Source of the DNA: Linnemannia hyalina
Lineage: Eukaryota; Mortierellomycota; Mortierellomycetes; Mortierellales; Mortierellaceae
Assembly: GCA_019671135.1 (NCBI GenBank)
Contig: JAHRHY010000004.1
Location: 2,976,001-3,040,000 of the forward strand
Direction of reading: 5' to 3'
Length of the DNA stretch: 64,000 nucleotides
How positions within the stretch are numbered: the first letter of the stretch is position 1; the number at the start of each line of letters is the position of its first letter. This document shows, piece after piece, positions 10,190-21,575 of the stretch. Both the position numbers and the translations under genes were made by a program. Under the pieces are notes generated by a model, which made no database searches, was not told where the DNA came from, and saw only the letters and a program-made list of their open reading frames with translations.

Positions 10190-13142
10190 ATGGCCGACAA
10201 TAGCCAGAGTCTGTGGTGTATTGTTGACGGTGACCCCATGTTGAGAGCCTTCGAACTGGTCATACCATCGAGAGAGACTACTTTTGGTCAACTCAGAAGC
10301 TACATTCATCTCAGCAAGCCTATCTGGTTTAAGGATCTGGAAGCAGAGGATCTCATCCTTTGGAGCGTCTCGATCCCAATCACAAAAGACAACGAGGACA
10401 CTCCCATCCTACTCAAAGATGTCCCCCCCAGCGACAAGTACAAGCTTGGCCCGGCCACGCGTCTCTCAAAGGTGTTCCCTGAGGAGCTGCCTGAAGAGAC
10501 AGTCCACATCATCGTCCAGCGACCCCCGCCAGGTAATCAAACGCGCTTCGCTCTTATTCATACCTTGCGCATGAGCTTGTTCCTCTTGCTAACCTTAATT
10601 CTCGTGTCCTGTTGCACTAACATAGTCCCTGTGCCTGTACCTGTTCGTGTCTCCACTGCTCCGTCGGATATTATTCGTTCTGGCTCGCCCGCCAATGGTA
10701 ACCGATTTTTACATTTGCCATTCGTCAGTATTCTACTAAAAGTAAATTCAAGTCTCTAACACTCTGCTCTTTTTGTCACCGTTATCCACTCAAAGGCATT
10801 ATGGACGTCATCAAGCAAATACAGAGTACCCTCATTCTTCGCGGCCGAAGATCAGATCCACGACCTCTGTTATCCAGAACTATGCCCTTGCAGGAACGTT
10901 CAATGGATAAGGCTCTCGATACAGTTCTGAAAAATGTCCAAACATGCATGTCTTGGCGAGAAGACAATCAAGTCCCAAAGGCAAATAGCTCATTCCTTGT
11001 GTGCAGCGGAACAGCCGGCATTGGTAAGGATGCTCATTTCTTTAGAGTCGCCTGACAGTCTTTTTGGTATCAAACGTGTTAATGACTCCAGATCAAATCC
11101 ATAATCCATTAGGGAAAACGCGTTACGGACGAGAGCTGTACAGAGCCTTGCGACTTCGACTCTCAGAAAAAGCCAAAGCCAACGACGTCGATTACGCTCC
11201 TCACTTCTACTACATGCTGCTCGACTTCAGCAAGGACGTTAAATTGAATCGGACCGATGCCAGCCTTGATACCGGAACCATCCTTGCCTTGCGTTTGGCC
11301 TATTATCATTTCTTCCAAGGCAAATACTTCACATCATTTGAAGATTTCCGCCATCAAGCTGTCGAACACATTAATTTCTTTACGGTCAGCAACGTCATTC
11401 TCACCATTTGCAAGGATTTGGAGCTAAATGAACAACGACCATTGTTCCTTTTCCTTCACATTGACGAATTTCAGCTGATTTTCGATCATCGCTGGAAGGG
11501 AACGCCTAACGGCCACCGTGCATCCCTACCTCAAGCTGGGATTCGCCTGCCTGGGGACAAAACCGAGTGTCACACACCGCAGGGCCTCTGTCTGTTCCAG
11601 GATATGATGCGCACCCTAGGAGACTTCATGAGCGGTACGTTCAGGCCTCATATGATCCAGACCTTTCTCTCGGGAACCGCTCGGCGGGAAGTGACTATGG
11701 CAGCGCAACCGACGTCTTACACCTTCAAGTTCCTCAGCTGTCCAACACTATCCCTGGGAGCATGCTACGACACCATGAGCCATTTCACCACGCTCGCCAA
11801 TGTCCACCACTGCGAGTGGATGCCAAAGATGGCGTTTCTTTACTTACTATCGGCCACCGACGGTCTTCCGCGAGCACTAGAGCTCTTACTGGAAGAGCTT
11901 TTCGGATATCGAGTGGAGAAATGTAAGACTTTTCCAGATGCGCTGCTTCACATCGACATGAACACGGATCAAATTTTCAGGAACGTCGCAAACAATCTCA
12001 ACAACTATTACTCTATCACCGCCTTTGCCCAGACACATGAGGAACTTGTTCGTGCGCTTGTTCATCTCAACATTTTACAGCAACCATCACTGCGCACGCT
12101 CGCCCCATCCAAGCTCTTTCCGGAACTCACCTTGGATGTCCTAGAACGCGACACACATACCATTCTGGAAGAGATAAATGAAGGCAAAGAACTGGTGTTG
12201 GTCCGAATCCCCTTCTTCTTCCTCCACCTCTACAACATAGCCATCGGTGTAGTCCGGAATCGCCTAGGATCCGCATTCTTGTACAACTGGGTTGCGGACC
12301 GCGAATGGAGATTCTTCAAAGGCATGATCGCCGAGTACGAGGCGCTACGCACGAACCTTCTTATCGGTGATGGCCGCGAATCAGCGACTCTCGGGGACAT
12401 CTACCCAGGAGCCATTGGACAAGCAGAGACATTGGGCCGTATTGTCAAGCTCAAGGAGCTATCGATTGTTGAGGCAGCGCACCGATTCCCAGAGTGGGGA
12501 AGACTGACGGTTGGTGAACAAGAACAGGACTGGAGGTCTGGCATTGTGATCAAGAATGCAGATGGTGCGCAGTTCGGAGATGTATGCGTTTATCGTGAGA
12601 AGGCAGACGACAACGATGACAACATCCTTTGTGCGCTACAGGCAAAGAAGCTAGAGAGTCTACTCTCAGCCGCGACCATCCAGAGCGAGCATAACAAAAA
12701 CACAAGGACGATCGAGAGCATACCACATGGATCGATCTTGGAGCAGGAAGGAATCAAACAAGCGCGTGCCATCACTGTCCTTATCACCACCGCGGATATG
12801 TCGGATGACGCTCTTCGAAAGCTCGAGAGTTCGTTTCCCGACGACTGTCTCTTGATCTACCGACGAACTTTCAACAAATTCTTCGGCAACGCATTTAGTG
12901 TACCTATGGCCCTTGCAGTTTCAAAGGAACTCAACTGGAATTTCGCGACTCAGGAGACTCTGAAAAAGAAGCATAGGCTTGGAGACAAGGAGGTGGACCA
13001 AGTCCTCAAGAACATGCCCTACCGCTCGTATGCCGATCTTGTTGAAAAGGTACCTGCAATGGGCTCCAAGAAATTTGGTGAGGAGATGGGATTCTTGCCG
13101 TACCAAGATTTCCAGCCTGCAAAAAGGCAGCGAGTAGAATAA
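10190..13142 (+). CDS. Crinkler effector: header, P-loop NTPase and PD-(D/E)XK-type nuclease
   Basis: Exons 10190-10532, 10626-10697, 10796-11023 and 11113-13142, all GT-AG and in frame. The ATG at 10190 was chosen over 10172 because all CRN copies here start with M(A/S/T)(D/N)N. Exon 1 is the CRN header (LWCIVDGD to IIVQRPPPG). The Walker A GTAGIGKT is split by the 89-bp intron 11024-11112 and forms only after splicing. A Walker B-like FLHIDEF follows at about 11455. Near 12574-12650 FGD...LQAKK fits the D-x(n)-QxK signature of restriction-endonuclease-fold domains seen in CRN proteins. The C-terminus is basic (KRQR), a possible nuclear signal. The proteins are thought to act on DNA in a target nucleus, in a host or in a competitor. 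Intact throughout. Confidence 0.88.
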
Positions 13143-13519
13143 CCTTTGCCATGCTCTCAAACTATGCCTCTTTCACCTACAATGCTTTTTCCGCCACGTA
13201 CGCTAATTCCACTTCTTTTATCGCATTCGTTCGCATAAAGTTTCCAAAGTGCTCCACAAAAGTGATCCATATCTTTCTGATATTATCCAATTTTTTTGAA
13301 ATGCTCATCATCCATTTTGCTGTAATATGAACAGCTTGGGATAGGAGAAGAAGCAGGGGGTCTTCAGGAATACCTCTAGTTTGTCTGTGTATCTTTCCGC
13401 CGAGGACTTGTCCAGTCAAAATGTAGGGGGAAATGGAAAGACGAGGAAGAAGGTGGTTGTTGACTCGTTATTGAGCACATTAATTGCAAGAGGAAGGTAA
13501 AGAGTTACTTTATTAAAAA
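13143..13519. other. 3' flank of the Crinkler gene with a dispersed repeat scrap
   Basis: No gene seen. A 75-bp stretch (13249-13323) recurs, diverged, at 25651-25730. Confidence 0.3.
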
Positions 13520-13633
13520 CTAGAATAGTACCCGCGGTTTCGCTCGCGGAGGTGTGGAGCAAGTGTGAATTGATAAAAAGGTGGTGGTGATTGAATATTG
13601 CAAAGTTTATTTGTGTTTGTCAGTTCCTCATTT
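13520..13633 (-). mobile_element. Helitron 3' terminal region
   Basis: On the minus strand a hairpin (CCGCG stem, 13549-13532) is followed about 8 bases later by CTAG (13523-13520) and then T, the classic Helitron 3' end. About 110 bp inward matches the inverted copy at 37311-37429. The 5' TC end was not located. Confidence 0.55.
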
Positions 13634-14940
13634 CTTTCTCTCATTTTTTTTTCTGCCTTCACTTTTTTTTTTTGCTGTGCCCTCCCTTCCTTTTTTTTTT
13701 AACGTCAGATTTCCCAAATCGTGCCGGCGTGCCAGGCCTGACTAATCCAAGCCACAGCCACGGGAAGGAGGTGTCAGACGGGACCCCTGTGAACCCTAAT
13801 GCCTATAGATACACAACTTGGGTCGTATGAATGCCATGAAGTGGCGAACACCGAGCCAGCCCCCCGCATCCCCAACGCGACCTGTCAGGTGTGATGAGTC
13901 GAGATCTCGGGTCAAAGATATTATACAGCAGTCTCCTTTCTTTCCTTTAAATGCAATACCATCTTACCATGTAAATGTTGTACAACCTTCTCGTCCGCCT
14001 CACTCAGACTTTGTTTGACAAATCGACTCGTTGCCTTGGCGGGCCAAATCCTGTCCCTGTCGGTTTCCCTCCCTTGCTCAAACCCGCCTTCTTCTCGAGC
14101 TGTTATTTCTTGGGTCTTCCCCTATTCGACCGTCGCCCTTGCAACGTACGTGCCATATCTCCATCCTTTCAAAGTCTTCTATCGCACTTGCAATACCTTT
14201 TTTCTTTTTGCTTCCCTCTGTCAATGCATGTCGCGGTTCTTTGAGCTGGTACCAAAGGACGTAAAGGCAATGGCATTGTTGAAGGTCCGGATGGTTGCAA
14301 GAAATAGCCCGGAGAAAAAGGTACCACCTCTGAAAGGCTTTGTAATTCATCAAGGGAAGCTTAATGACCGGCGTTTTGACTCTTAGACAGCAGAGAAGCG
14401 TAGATTGGCGATTGTACGTCCAACACACTCCTGCGGTTTCAAAAGAAGTGATTAAATCGGGTATCAATAAAAATAAAGGAGGATGTAGAATAGTTGTAGG
14501 TAATATCGTAGACGGTTACCTCTATCCAATGTAAAGCACACAATGAGAGCATACCACGCTCATCGATCCTATGATCATGTACACTGTGTTGTCCTGATTC
14601 TTAACAGCTATTCTATTTCCAAAAACACTTAGATCAGCAGGAGCAACAGGAGCAACGGAAGCAGCAAGGATCGTGGAAGGAGTAGGAGCAAGAGATTCTG
14701 CAACGATCATGCGCTGTCTGCTCATAAGGCAATCCGGATGAGTTGTAAACAATGGTGATGGAGTTCTCTGCAAGTATTACATATCATAGCAGAGGACTGA
14801 GGAGCACCATGCAATGCGATGGCAATAGCTCGCTCATGTTACCTAATGGGTCGGAATGGTTGGCGCCGGGCTGGAACCATGCGTGGCTGCTACAATCATG
14901 CGTGACTGGGACAACCTGTGTCAGCCGGCTGTTCTCCTTC
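13634..14940. other. Non-coding stretch without supported genes
   Basis: T-rich runs near 13650-13700, then mixed unique sequence. Short open frames occur on both strands, but none shows a recognisable domain or consistent splice structure. Confidence 0.3.
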
Positions 14941-14949
14941 AGCAGGCGA

Positions 14950-15270
14950 GGGCTTGGGATCCCGTTTGGCGTAGTAGTAAAGCGTCCTCCACGCAATTTT
15001 GAGGTCCTGGGTTCGAGTCCTAGGAGAGCGTTTGGCTTGGCGCATGATCTCCTCATCTTACACTCAAAGAGTTGAGGGCTCCCCCCTCTTCTACAGCACA
15101 AAGTCTTCCCTCAAATTCAGAGTCTTGCCGCTGCCCCCTACACATTTCTTTCTCAAGTACCGTCTTTAGAAATAAAAAAACCCTGGTGGCTTGTTGCACC
15201 ACTGGGGCTGTTCTCTCCTTACTGAGCCTTCCTATGGGAAGGTTCAATTTAAACAAAAAAATCCATCAGC
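14950..15270 (+). mobile_element. Candidate tRNA-derived SINE
   Basis: An A-box-like TGGCGTAGTAGT (14967) and a perfect B box GGTTCGAGTCC (15010-15020) have pol III spacing, but the arms do not close into an acceptor stem, so this is not a tRNA gene. An unrelated body and an A-rich tail (about 15255) follow. A related 45-bp sequence flanks it on both sides (14836-14880 and 15288-15335). Confidence 0.5.
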
Positions 15271-16330
15271 AGGTCGTCGTTGTCGCTTATGTTACCTAAA
15301 TGGGCCGGAATGGTAGGCCTTAGGCTGGAAGCATTCTCCCGGTACCAATGCCTCCGCCGCCTGATCGATGGCCCATCTTCACCCCCTTCACCCTCCTACT
15401 GAACCGTTGTCTAACTTGTAGTCTCAAACTATTGAACCACGTCAGCAATTGCGGCGTAAGCATCCTCGTCTGAAATAGTATCAAAGCTTGTTTCGCAGTT
15501 GTCGCCATTATAAATTAGGAGTTGTGCTGCAAAGAGGCGGCAATCCGAGCAATTGTGGTCTGTTTGCCCTAAAATTACTGTTTGTTTTCATTTATAGTAG
15601 GGGCAGTAACAGCTTGTCGACCTTTGGAGACCGGTTCCACGTCCACGATACTTGGCACACCTACTGATGAAGGAGGAAGAGGAGGGAAAAGAGAGAAAAG
15701 AGGGGAAAAAATAAGAGGAGGAAGAAGAAGAGGAGGAGGAATGAGGAGGAAGAGTAAGGGGTGATGGCATTGAATTTGGCGGTGATAGTGGTGGTACATT
15801 TGGTGGAAAGGGAGTGCAGAGTGGAGGAAGTAGAGGGCGCGGTAGCAGTAGATCGACCTTGTTGAGTTGGTCGCCTTGGTCCGTCTGTATCCTGTAAAGG
15901 TCGCAGAAGGAGAGACTTCGGAGGTGGAGGTGGAAGTAAGAGTACCACGGCGAGAGCGAGAGGGAGGCATGCTGGCTAATGACAGGTGTGATGAAAAGCA
16001 GATGGATGGTGAGAAATAAAGAAAGAAAAGGAAAAGCAAACATGGGTTGAGGTTGATGGGTTGTTTGCAAAAGAGGAATTAAAAGAGAAAGAATAAGCAT
16101 TGGCTCTACTTTTCTACCTGATCCATGAGCATTTTAATTTTCCATTCTTCATTTTCTCATTCTTGACGTGCTTAACTGATATGGCTCTCATTCTCAATTA
16201 ACTCTAAACTAATAAAAAAAAAAAAAAACGCACATTATCAGAATCACGACACATACACATACACACGCCATACACACACCCCCCACTCACACACACCTCA
16301 CTCACTCACATTCACCTCGCTCACACACAA
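15271..16330. other. Non-coding, low-complexity stretch
   Basis: Purine-rich on the plus strand at 15660-15770. A minus-strand ORF starting MPPSRSRRGT (15970) has no recognisable domain and runs into low complexity. An A-run lies near 16212 and a degenerate CA-rich microsatellite at 16240-16330. Confidence 0.35.
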
Positions 16331-16426
16331 AAGGCAAGGAAAAGAACATCACATGATGGTGGACGACTGTGACTGTGAACTACTAAATCAGGTGACACGC
16401 AACGATTTTGTAATATTAGACTAGAA

Positions 16427-16457
16427 CTAGAAAGGTTGCCCGTGGGCGATGCCACGG
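16427..16457 (-). mobile_element. Helitron-like 3' terminus
   Basis: On the minus strand CCCGTGG...CCACGGG (16457-16439) forms a hairpin followed by CAACCTTT and CTAG (16430-16427), then T. The element would extend to higher coordinates; its 5' end is unknown. Confidence 0.5.
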
Positions 16458-16899
16458 GTGCCGGAAGTTGCTGTAAGGGGATCTGGGGTGAGAGGTGTGG
16501 GTCTTTGAAGGGTGTTTGAAGGGTCTTTGAAGAAGACTCGTTTAAAGATACGGGTGCCACTTGCCTATTACCTTTTTCCTTTTTCAAGTGTAGTGTGACT
16601 GTAAATTTTTCACAACTACCTGTGGCCAATGGCACGCTTGGGGAATGTAGAGCTCTTACCTGTCGAGTTTCCTGTTGAGCCATAAAGAATAATATCCCTG
16701 GTCCCAGCTGGGCCCAGCTGACCTCCCTTATTAGATAGTCATCTTAGTAGCTGGGGAGCCATCCCCCTGGCCTTGTTTGTATTCATTATTCTCTCGGATC
16801 ACCCTCACTCGCAGTATATTCAAGATATCCTTGACTACCCTTTGCTCTACATCACGCCAGAGGATTTCTTGCTTTTTAGTAGGCTTGCAAAAAGGCTCG

Positions 16900-17645
16900 T
16901 TCACAGCACACTGGTGCTTCGCGCTAGATGGCCCAGACGGCCACGCTCCAGCGGTCGCTTCCTTTTGCCGCAGGCGGCAACAGGTATCTGACAGCTACAG
17001 CTTTGCCCTTACTAAATATTGGGGCTTTGCGCAAGAAAGTTTCTCTGGTTCGGGCTACGCCCTCACATCCTCTTCAAAACCCCTTGATTTGGGCTACGCC
17101 CTCATATCCTCATATCCTCTTAGCCCGTGCCTGTACGCTCGCTGCGCTCACAGGATACTGGCGCGCTTTGCGCAAGATACTCTTGATGGCCTTGCCCGTG
17201 ACCATTGCTCGCTTCGCTCACAAAGTACGGGCGCTTGGCGCAAAAAAGGTCCTCTGGTTCGGGCTACGCCCTCACATGATCTTCTCCCTTTCGTACCCGT
17301 GCGGTCACAACATACTGGCGCTTCGCGCAAGATACTTTCGATTGTCGCGCCAGGGCGCGCGCCCGTGACCATTGCTCGCTGCGCTCACATCCTCTTCAAA
17401 GCCCCTTGATTCGGGCTACGCCCTCATATCCTCTTAGCCCGTGCCCGTACGCTCGCTGCGCTCACAGGATACTGGCGCGCTTCGCGCAAGATACTCTTGA
17501 TGGCCTTGCCCGTGACCATCGCTCGCTTCGCTCACAAAATACTGGCGCTTCGCGCAAGACACAGGCGCTTCGCGCTGGCGCTACGCGCAAGATACTGGTG
17601 AGGGCCACGGCCCTCACATTTTTTTAGTTCGGGCTGCGCCCTCAC
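16900..17645. repeat. Block of interspersed short GC-rich palindromes
   Basis: Dense alternation of units such as GGGCTACGCCC, GCGCTTCGCGC, CGCTCGCTGCGCTCAC and GAGGGCCACGGCCCTC, joined by recurrent linkers (AAGATACT, CCCGTGACCAT, CATCCTCTTCAAA). Several units occur three or more times. No reading frame carries a domain. The hairpins resemble Helitron 3' hairpins elsewhere in the window (37241, 37402). Confidence 0.7.
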
Positions 17646-17740
17646 GTGATTTATAGAATCGTTATTTTTTTAGAGAGATAGCAAAGAAAAAAGACTATTC
17701 TGCAATATCTGGCCTTCGGATCGGCCCTTTGGAGGGCGTG

Positions 17741-17781
17741 CGATTTACTCACTTCGGTGACGTAACTCTCGCGCCCATAGT
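17741..17781 (+). promoter_or_regulatory. Shared TTCGGTGACGTAA element upstream of the tandem array and nuclease-like gene
   Basis: GCGATTTACTCAC, then TTCGGTGACGTAA, then CTCTCGCGCCCAT: the fullest copy of the motif. The next gene starts at 18996; the tandem array between them explains the large distance. Confidence 0.65.
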
Positions 17782-17943
17782 CCTGAACCTTTTCCACTAC
17801 TCTTGTGGCCATGTCTCTTGCCCTTTTCTCTCATAAGTCAACCCTGTGTGTCCTCTCATCTCTTTCCCGTTCCATCTTGCTACATTGCGAAACAGTAAGT
17901 GAAAAGAAATCTCCCGTTGATCATCCACATTTTCGTTGTTCGC

Positions 17944-18890
17944 TCAGCGACCTGTGTTTCTCTGTTTGCCTTGGCGGACAGAGATGACCTCAGCTAAGAC
18001 GCTTTATACAATAACCTCAAGGCTGGGAAGGTTTGCTGGGCTGTGCATTGCTTTTCTTTGCTCCCATGGTTGATGCCCAACCAGGAACATGAAAGTAATC
18101 ACGGGCTTTTGGCGCTGTTCTGAAAAAGACCCGTCCACTTGCTGCAGTGATTATGGAGCTTTACACGTTTTTTTTTCTTGCCCGGCGACCTGCGTTCCCT
18201 CTGTGTGCCTTGGCGGACAGAGATGACCTCAGCCAAGACGCTTTATACAATAACCTCAAGGCTGGGAAGGTTTGCTGGGCTGTGCATTGCTTTTCTTTGC
18301 TCCCATGGTTGATGCCCAACCAGGAACATGAAAGTAATCACGGGCTTTTGGCGCTGTTCTGAAAAAGACCCGTCCACTTGCTGCAGTGATTATGGAGCTT
18401 TACACGTTTTTTTTTCTTGCCCGGCGACCTGCGTTCCCTCTGTGTGCCTTGGCGGACAGAGATGACCTCAGCCAAGACGCTTTATACAATAACCTCAAGG
18501 CTGGGAAGGTTTGCTGGGCTGTGCATTGCTTTTCTTTGCTCCCATGGTTGATGCCCAACCAGGAACATGAAAGTAATCACGGGCTTTTGGCGCTGTTCTG
18601 AAAAAGACCCGTCCACTTGCTGCAGTGATTATGGAGCTTTACACGTTTTTTTTTCTTGCCCGGCGACCTGCGTTCCCTCTGTGTGCCTTGGCGGACAGAG
18701 ATGACCTCAGCCAAGACGCTTTATACAATAACCTCAAGGCTGGGAAGGTTTGCTGGGCTGTGCATTGCTTTTCTTTGCTCCCATGGTTGATGCCCAACCA
18801 GGAACATGAAAGTAATCACGGGCTTTTGGCGCTGTTCTGAAAAAGACCCGTCCACTTGCTGCAGTGATTATGGAGCTTTACACTTTTTTT
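17944..18890 (+). repeat. 239-bp tandem array in the promoter region
   Basis: Three essentially identical 239-bp units (phase points 18147, 18386, 18625) plus a diverged first partial unit and the start of a fourth at 18864. Each unit contains TTGGCGGACAGAGATGACCT and a T-run after TTACACG. There is no spacer structure. The small repeated ORFs are a by-product of the repetition. Confidence 0.9.
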
Positions 18891-18995
18891 TGTTTCGCGA
18901 AGTTTTCGTTGGGTTACCCTAGAACCGTGGTAAAGAATATTTCTAACATTTATTGCTTGTACCAAAATCCCTACAACACTTGTCTTGATGGAGAT

Positions 18996-21575
18996 ATGTC
19001 TTCCGGAAAGAAAGCTCGTGAATCGTCACAGCCTGCACCCAAAAGGTCGCGGCCTGCGCACAGATCGACTCGATTGACCCCAACCCAGCGAACAACCCGG
19101 TCCACTATTGAATCCCAGCCAGCGACTACAACTCCGAGAACTGTTGATGTAAACCACGTCCGTGTTCATCGTTTTTTTCATTTGGTGGACTACCGCAATT
19201 GGCATCACTTGAAAGCATTCCACATGTATCGTGATCCCAACATCTCCACGGAAGACCACGCAAATATCTACAAGACTGACTTGGAGCGCATCAGCACTAC
19301 TGTTGACGTCCCTGCAGCTCTCCGCAAGGTTGCAGCAGGTCTGGTGACGCATTTCATACATGATGTTTTTGTGAACACGTTTGCAGAGTTGACCGATGGA
19401 TTCGCAGAAAAAAATGCAAATCAAGGCATGCGAAACATGTTTTTGAAGGTTGCCAGCAACCTTGGTACTGGAAATGGTAAGTGGTTGATGTTGTCCTTTC
19501 GATTTTGTGTTGTCACAGCCAGCTCCACTTTGTTGGTGCAGTATAACACTGAAGAATAAAACTGTTACATTTTCTTGTACGTATAATAGCGCCAAGCTTT
19601 TTGTCTTCCACGTCGGCGTCAACAGCAGGTATCCACGCGGCAGATATCTATCCAGTCTCGTCAACCAACAGTTATGGCACAACACTTTATAAGGCATGCG
19701 ATCGCTCACCGATGATTTGCTTTGTTTGATAGCTGGCGAACTCGATAGTACACAGCCGATGTCCCTGCATCCCGCAGGTAAACCCGATTTACAGTTGCCA
19801 ACGAAGGAATGGGAAGCAGTAAAATGCATAGTCTTGAGCATAAATGCTGACATTTCCATGCTCAATCTCTACAAGATGCGAAGCGCAAGAACGCCGATAC
19901 GGACAATGAATACCAAGCAAGAGACAAGACACGGAAAAAAACTGCTGGTAGATATATTACTTGAGGTATTCCATGCACTGACGGGGTCCACGTGGAGCTG
20001 ACATGTGCTTACCCCTCCACCTCTCTTATTATGTTTCGACCGTTTGCAATAGAAGCGCCATCCACCCTCGATTCTGACTCTGAGCTGTCGTATCAGTCGC
20101 TCACACCCTCACCCACGTCCTCGTATTCGTCCACTCTACCACCTCCAAAATATGACAGAGGCCGTAGGTCAAGCCTGTCGTTGGGTGATGGCCTGGAGGT
20201 GAAGCTGCACGTGAATCCTGCCTCCTTTCTTGTCCACCAATACATTCTCAACGAGCACAATGTGGGCCAGATCTTCCATCGATATCAGGTTGCTGCCTCC
20301 AAAACTGTCAACAACTTAGATATCTCGGTCAGCCTTAAAAACATCTCCCACTTCATGTAAGTATATGACTGATCTTGACCTATCGACTCCAGAAGATATT
20401 GTCAGGCAGGGTGCTAATGCCCACTCTACTTGCATTTGAATTTTTAGGTCCATGAACTATATTCTGACCACGACTGAGGAACTCGAGGGCTTTCCCACAC
20501 AGATGCTAGAGGATATCCGTGAAAGATTTGTTTGGAACAGTTCTCGCCTCGACAAACCAACTGTAGAGCTCTGTGGAAGGTTGGATCAACAACTTGCACT
20601 TGGTGACAATATTCATGACGACACAGAGGAGCCCGACTTGCGACGCATCGTTGTGCTTTATCAAATGGTGTAAGTCGCATAGGTATTCTTGGAACGAGGA
20701 ATGATGATGATATAGCTGCAAGAGATTAACATATGCGCACATTTGTAGGGCCCTGAAACTTCCTCTGGGCTTTGACCTATTTGACAATGGCCTAGAGGAC
20801 ACATATTGCCACCAAACAATCGATGCCCTATTTGCCTACCAGTTTCCCGCGCGCTCCAGAAAGTTCTGTATTGACTGGGCCAATGGTGAGGCTCATGGAT
20901 CAAAAAAACGGCGTGGTCATGGATACAGACCTGATGCTGCGCTCATTCGCAATGGCAAACAGATCGGCTTTCTGGAGGTAAAACCCCCAGGCAGTAGTCA
21001 TACTGCAAGGGAGTACCTGCAGGATTACTGGAACCTGGCGAACTTCTCTAAAGATGCCATCGACGACTTTCTTCAACGAGGCACTCGAATTGCCAAAGTG
21101 GCAGCAGTCCAATTGTTCAGTAAGTGATTGTCACAAACATGATCTGCACGCCTTGGCCATGTTTTCACTACCTAACTGGGATCTGTTATTTCCTTGGTCA
21201 CTTTCTCTGTTACCGAAGAACACCGCCTTAGTCTGTACACCATGGAATATGTCAATGGACTGTACCACTGGTCGCTCTCCTGCGTGGCATACCTCCCTCG
21301 CGATCAACAGGATTCTGGCCTGGCATCGTGTATTCGACTGCTCAACGCATTTGAGGTATGGTGATGTAAACATGCACGTGGCGTTGGTTGGTGAGCTGTC
21401 TAGGAGCGATGAGCGTTTTCTAATTGAATATTATCTGTAGATGTTTTTGGATACAATCGATACCAATCCGCTGCCGGGAACGCCTCCCAGGGTCCAGTAT
21501 GATGAAGAAGGCGTCCAGCCAGATTGGGGCCGACCATCCAAGATTACACCTAGCAAGCGAAGGAACATGTTCTAA
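18996..21575 (+). CDS. Multi-exon unknown protein with PD-(D/E)XK-like motif
   Basis: Start ATG 18996 (MSSGKKAR), exon 1 to 19476, then exon 2 from 19590; the exons between 19630 and 20000 are uncertain. Clear later exons run from about 20052 to 20356, 20448 to 20670, 20749 to 21119, about 21240 to 21354, and 21441 to 21575. The N-terminus is basic and Ser/Thr-rich. The most conserved-looking part (about 20935-20985) reads YRPDAAL...GFLEVKPPG, a D...ExK arrangement typical of the PD-(D/E)XK nuclease fold. The C-terminus is Pro/Lys/Arg-rich (KITPSKRRN), a plausible nuclear signal. I do not recognise a named family. Motif and upstream repeats parallel the gene at 48921-51333. A role as a DNA-targeting effector is inference. 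Confidence 0.65.

Noticed and set aside
14955..15035. tRNA gene
   Set aside because: Good A and B boxes and a pairable T arm, but the seven bases before the A box do not pair with those after the T arm, so no acceptor stem forms.
16320..16683. 120-codon minus-strand ORF
   Set aside because: It spans a Helitron 3' hairpin and has no domain or codon bias.
18147..18840. Three identical 71-codon proteins
   Set aside because: They exist only because the 239-bp unit is repeated; no domain, and the composition is non-coding.
17944..18890. CRISPR-like array
   Set aside because: The 239-bp units are directly adjacent with no unique spacers. It is an ordinary tandem repeat in a eukaryotic promoter.
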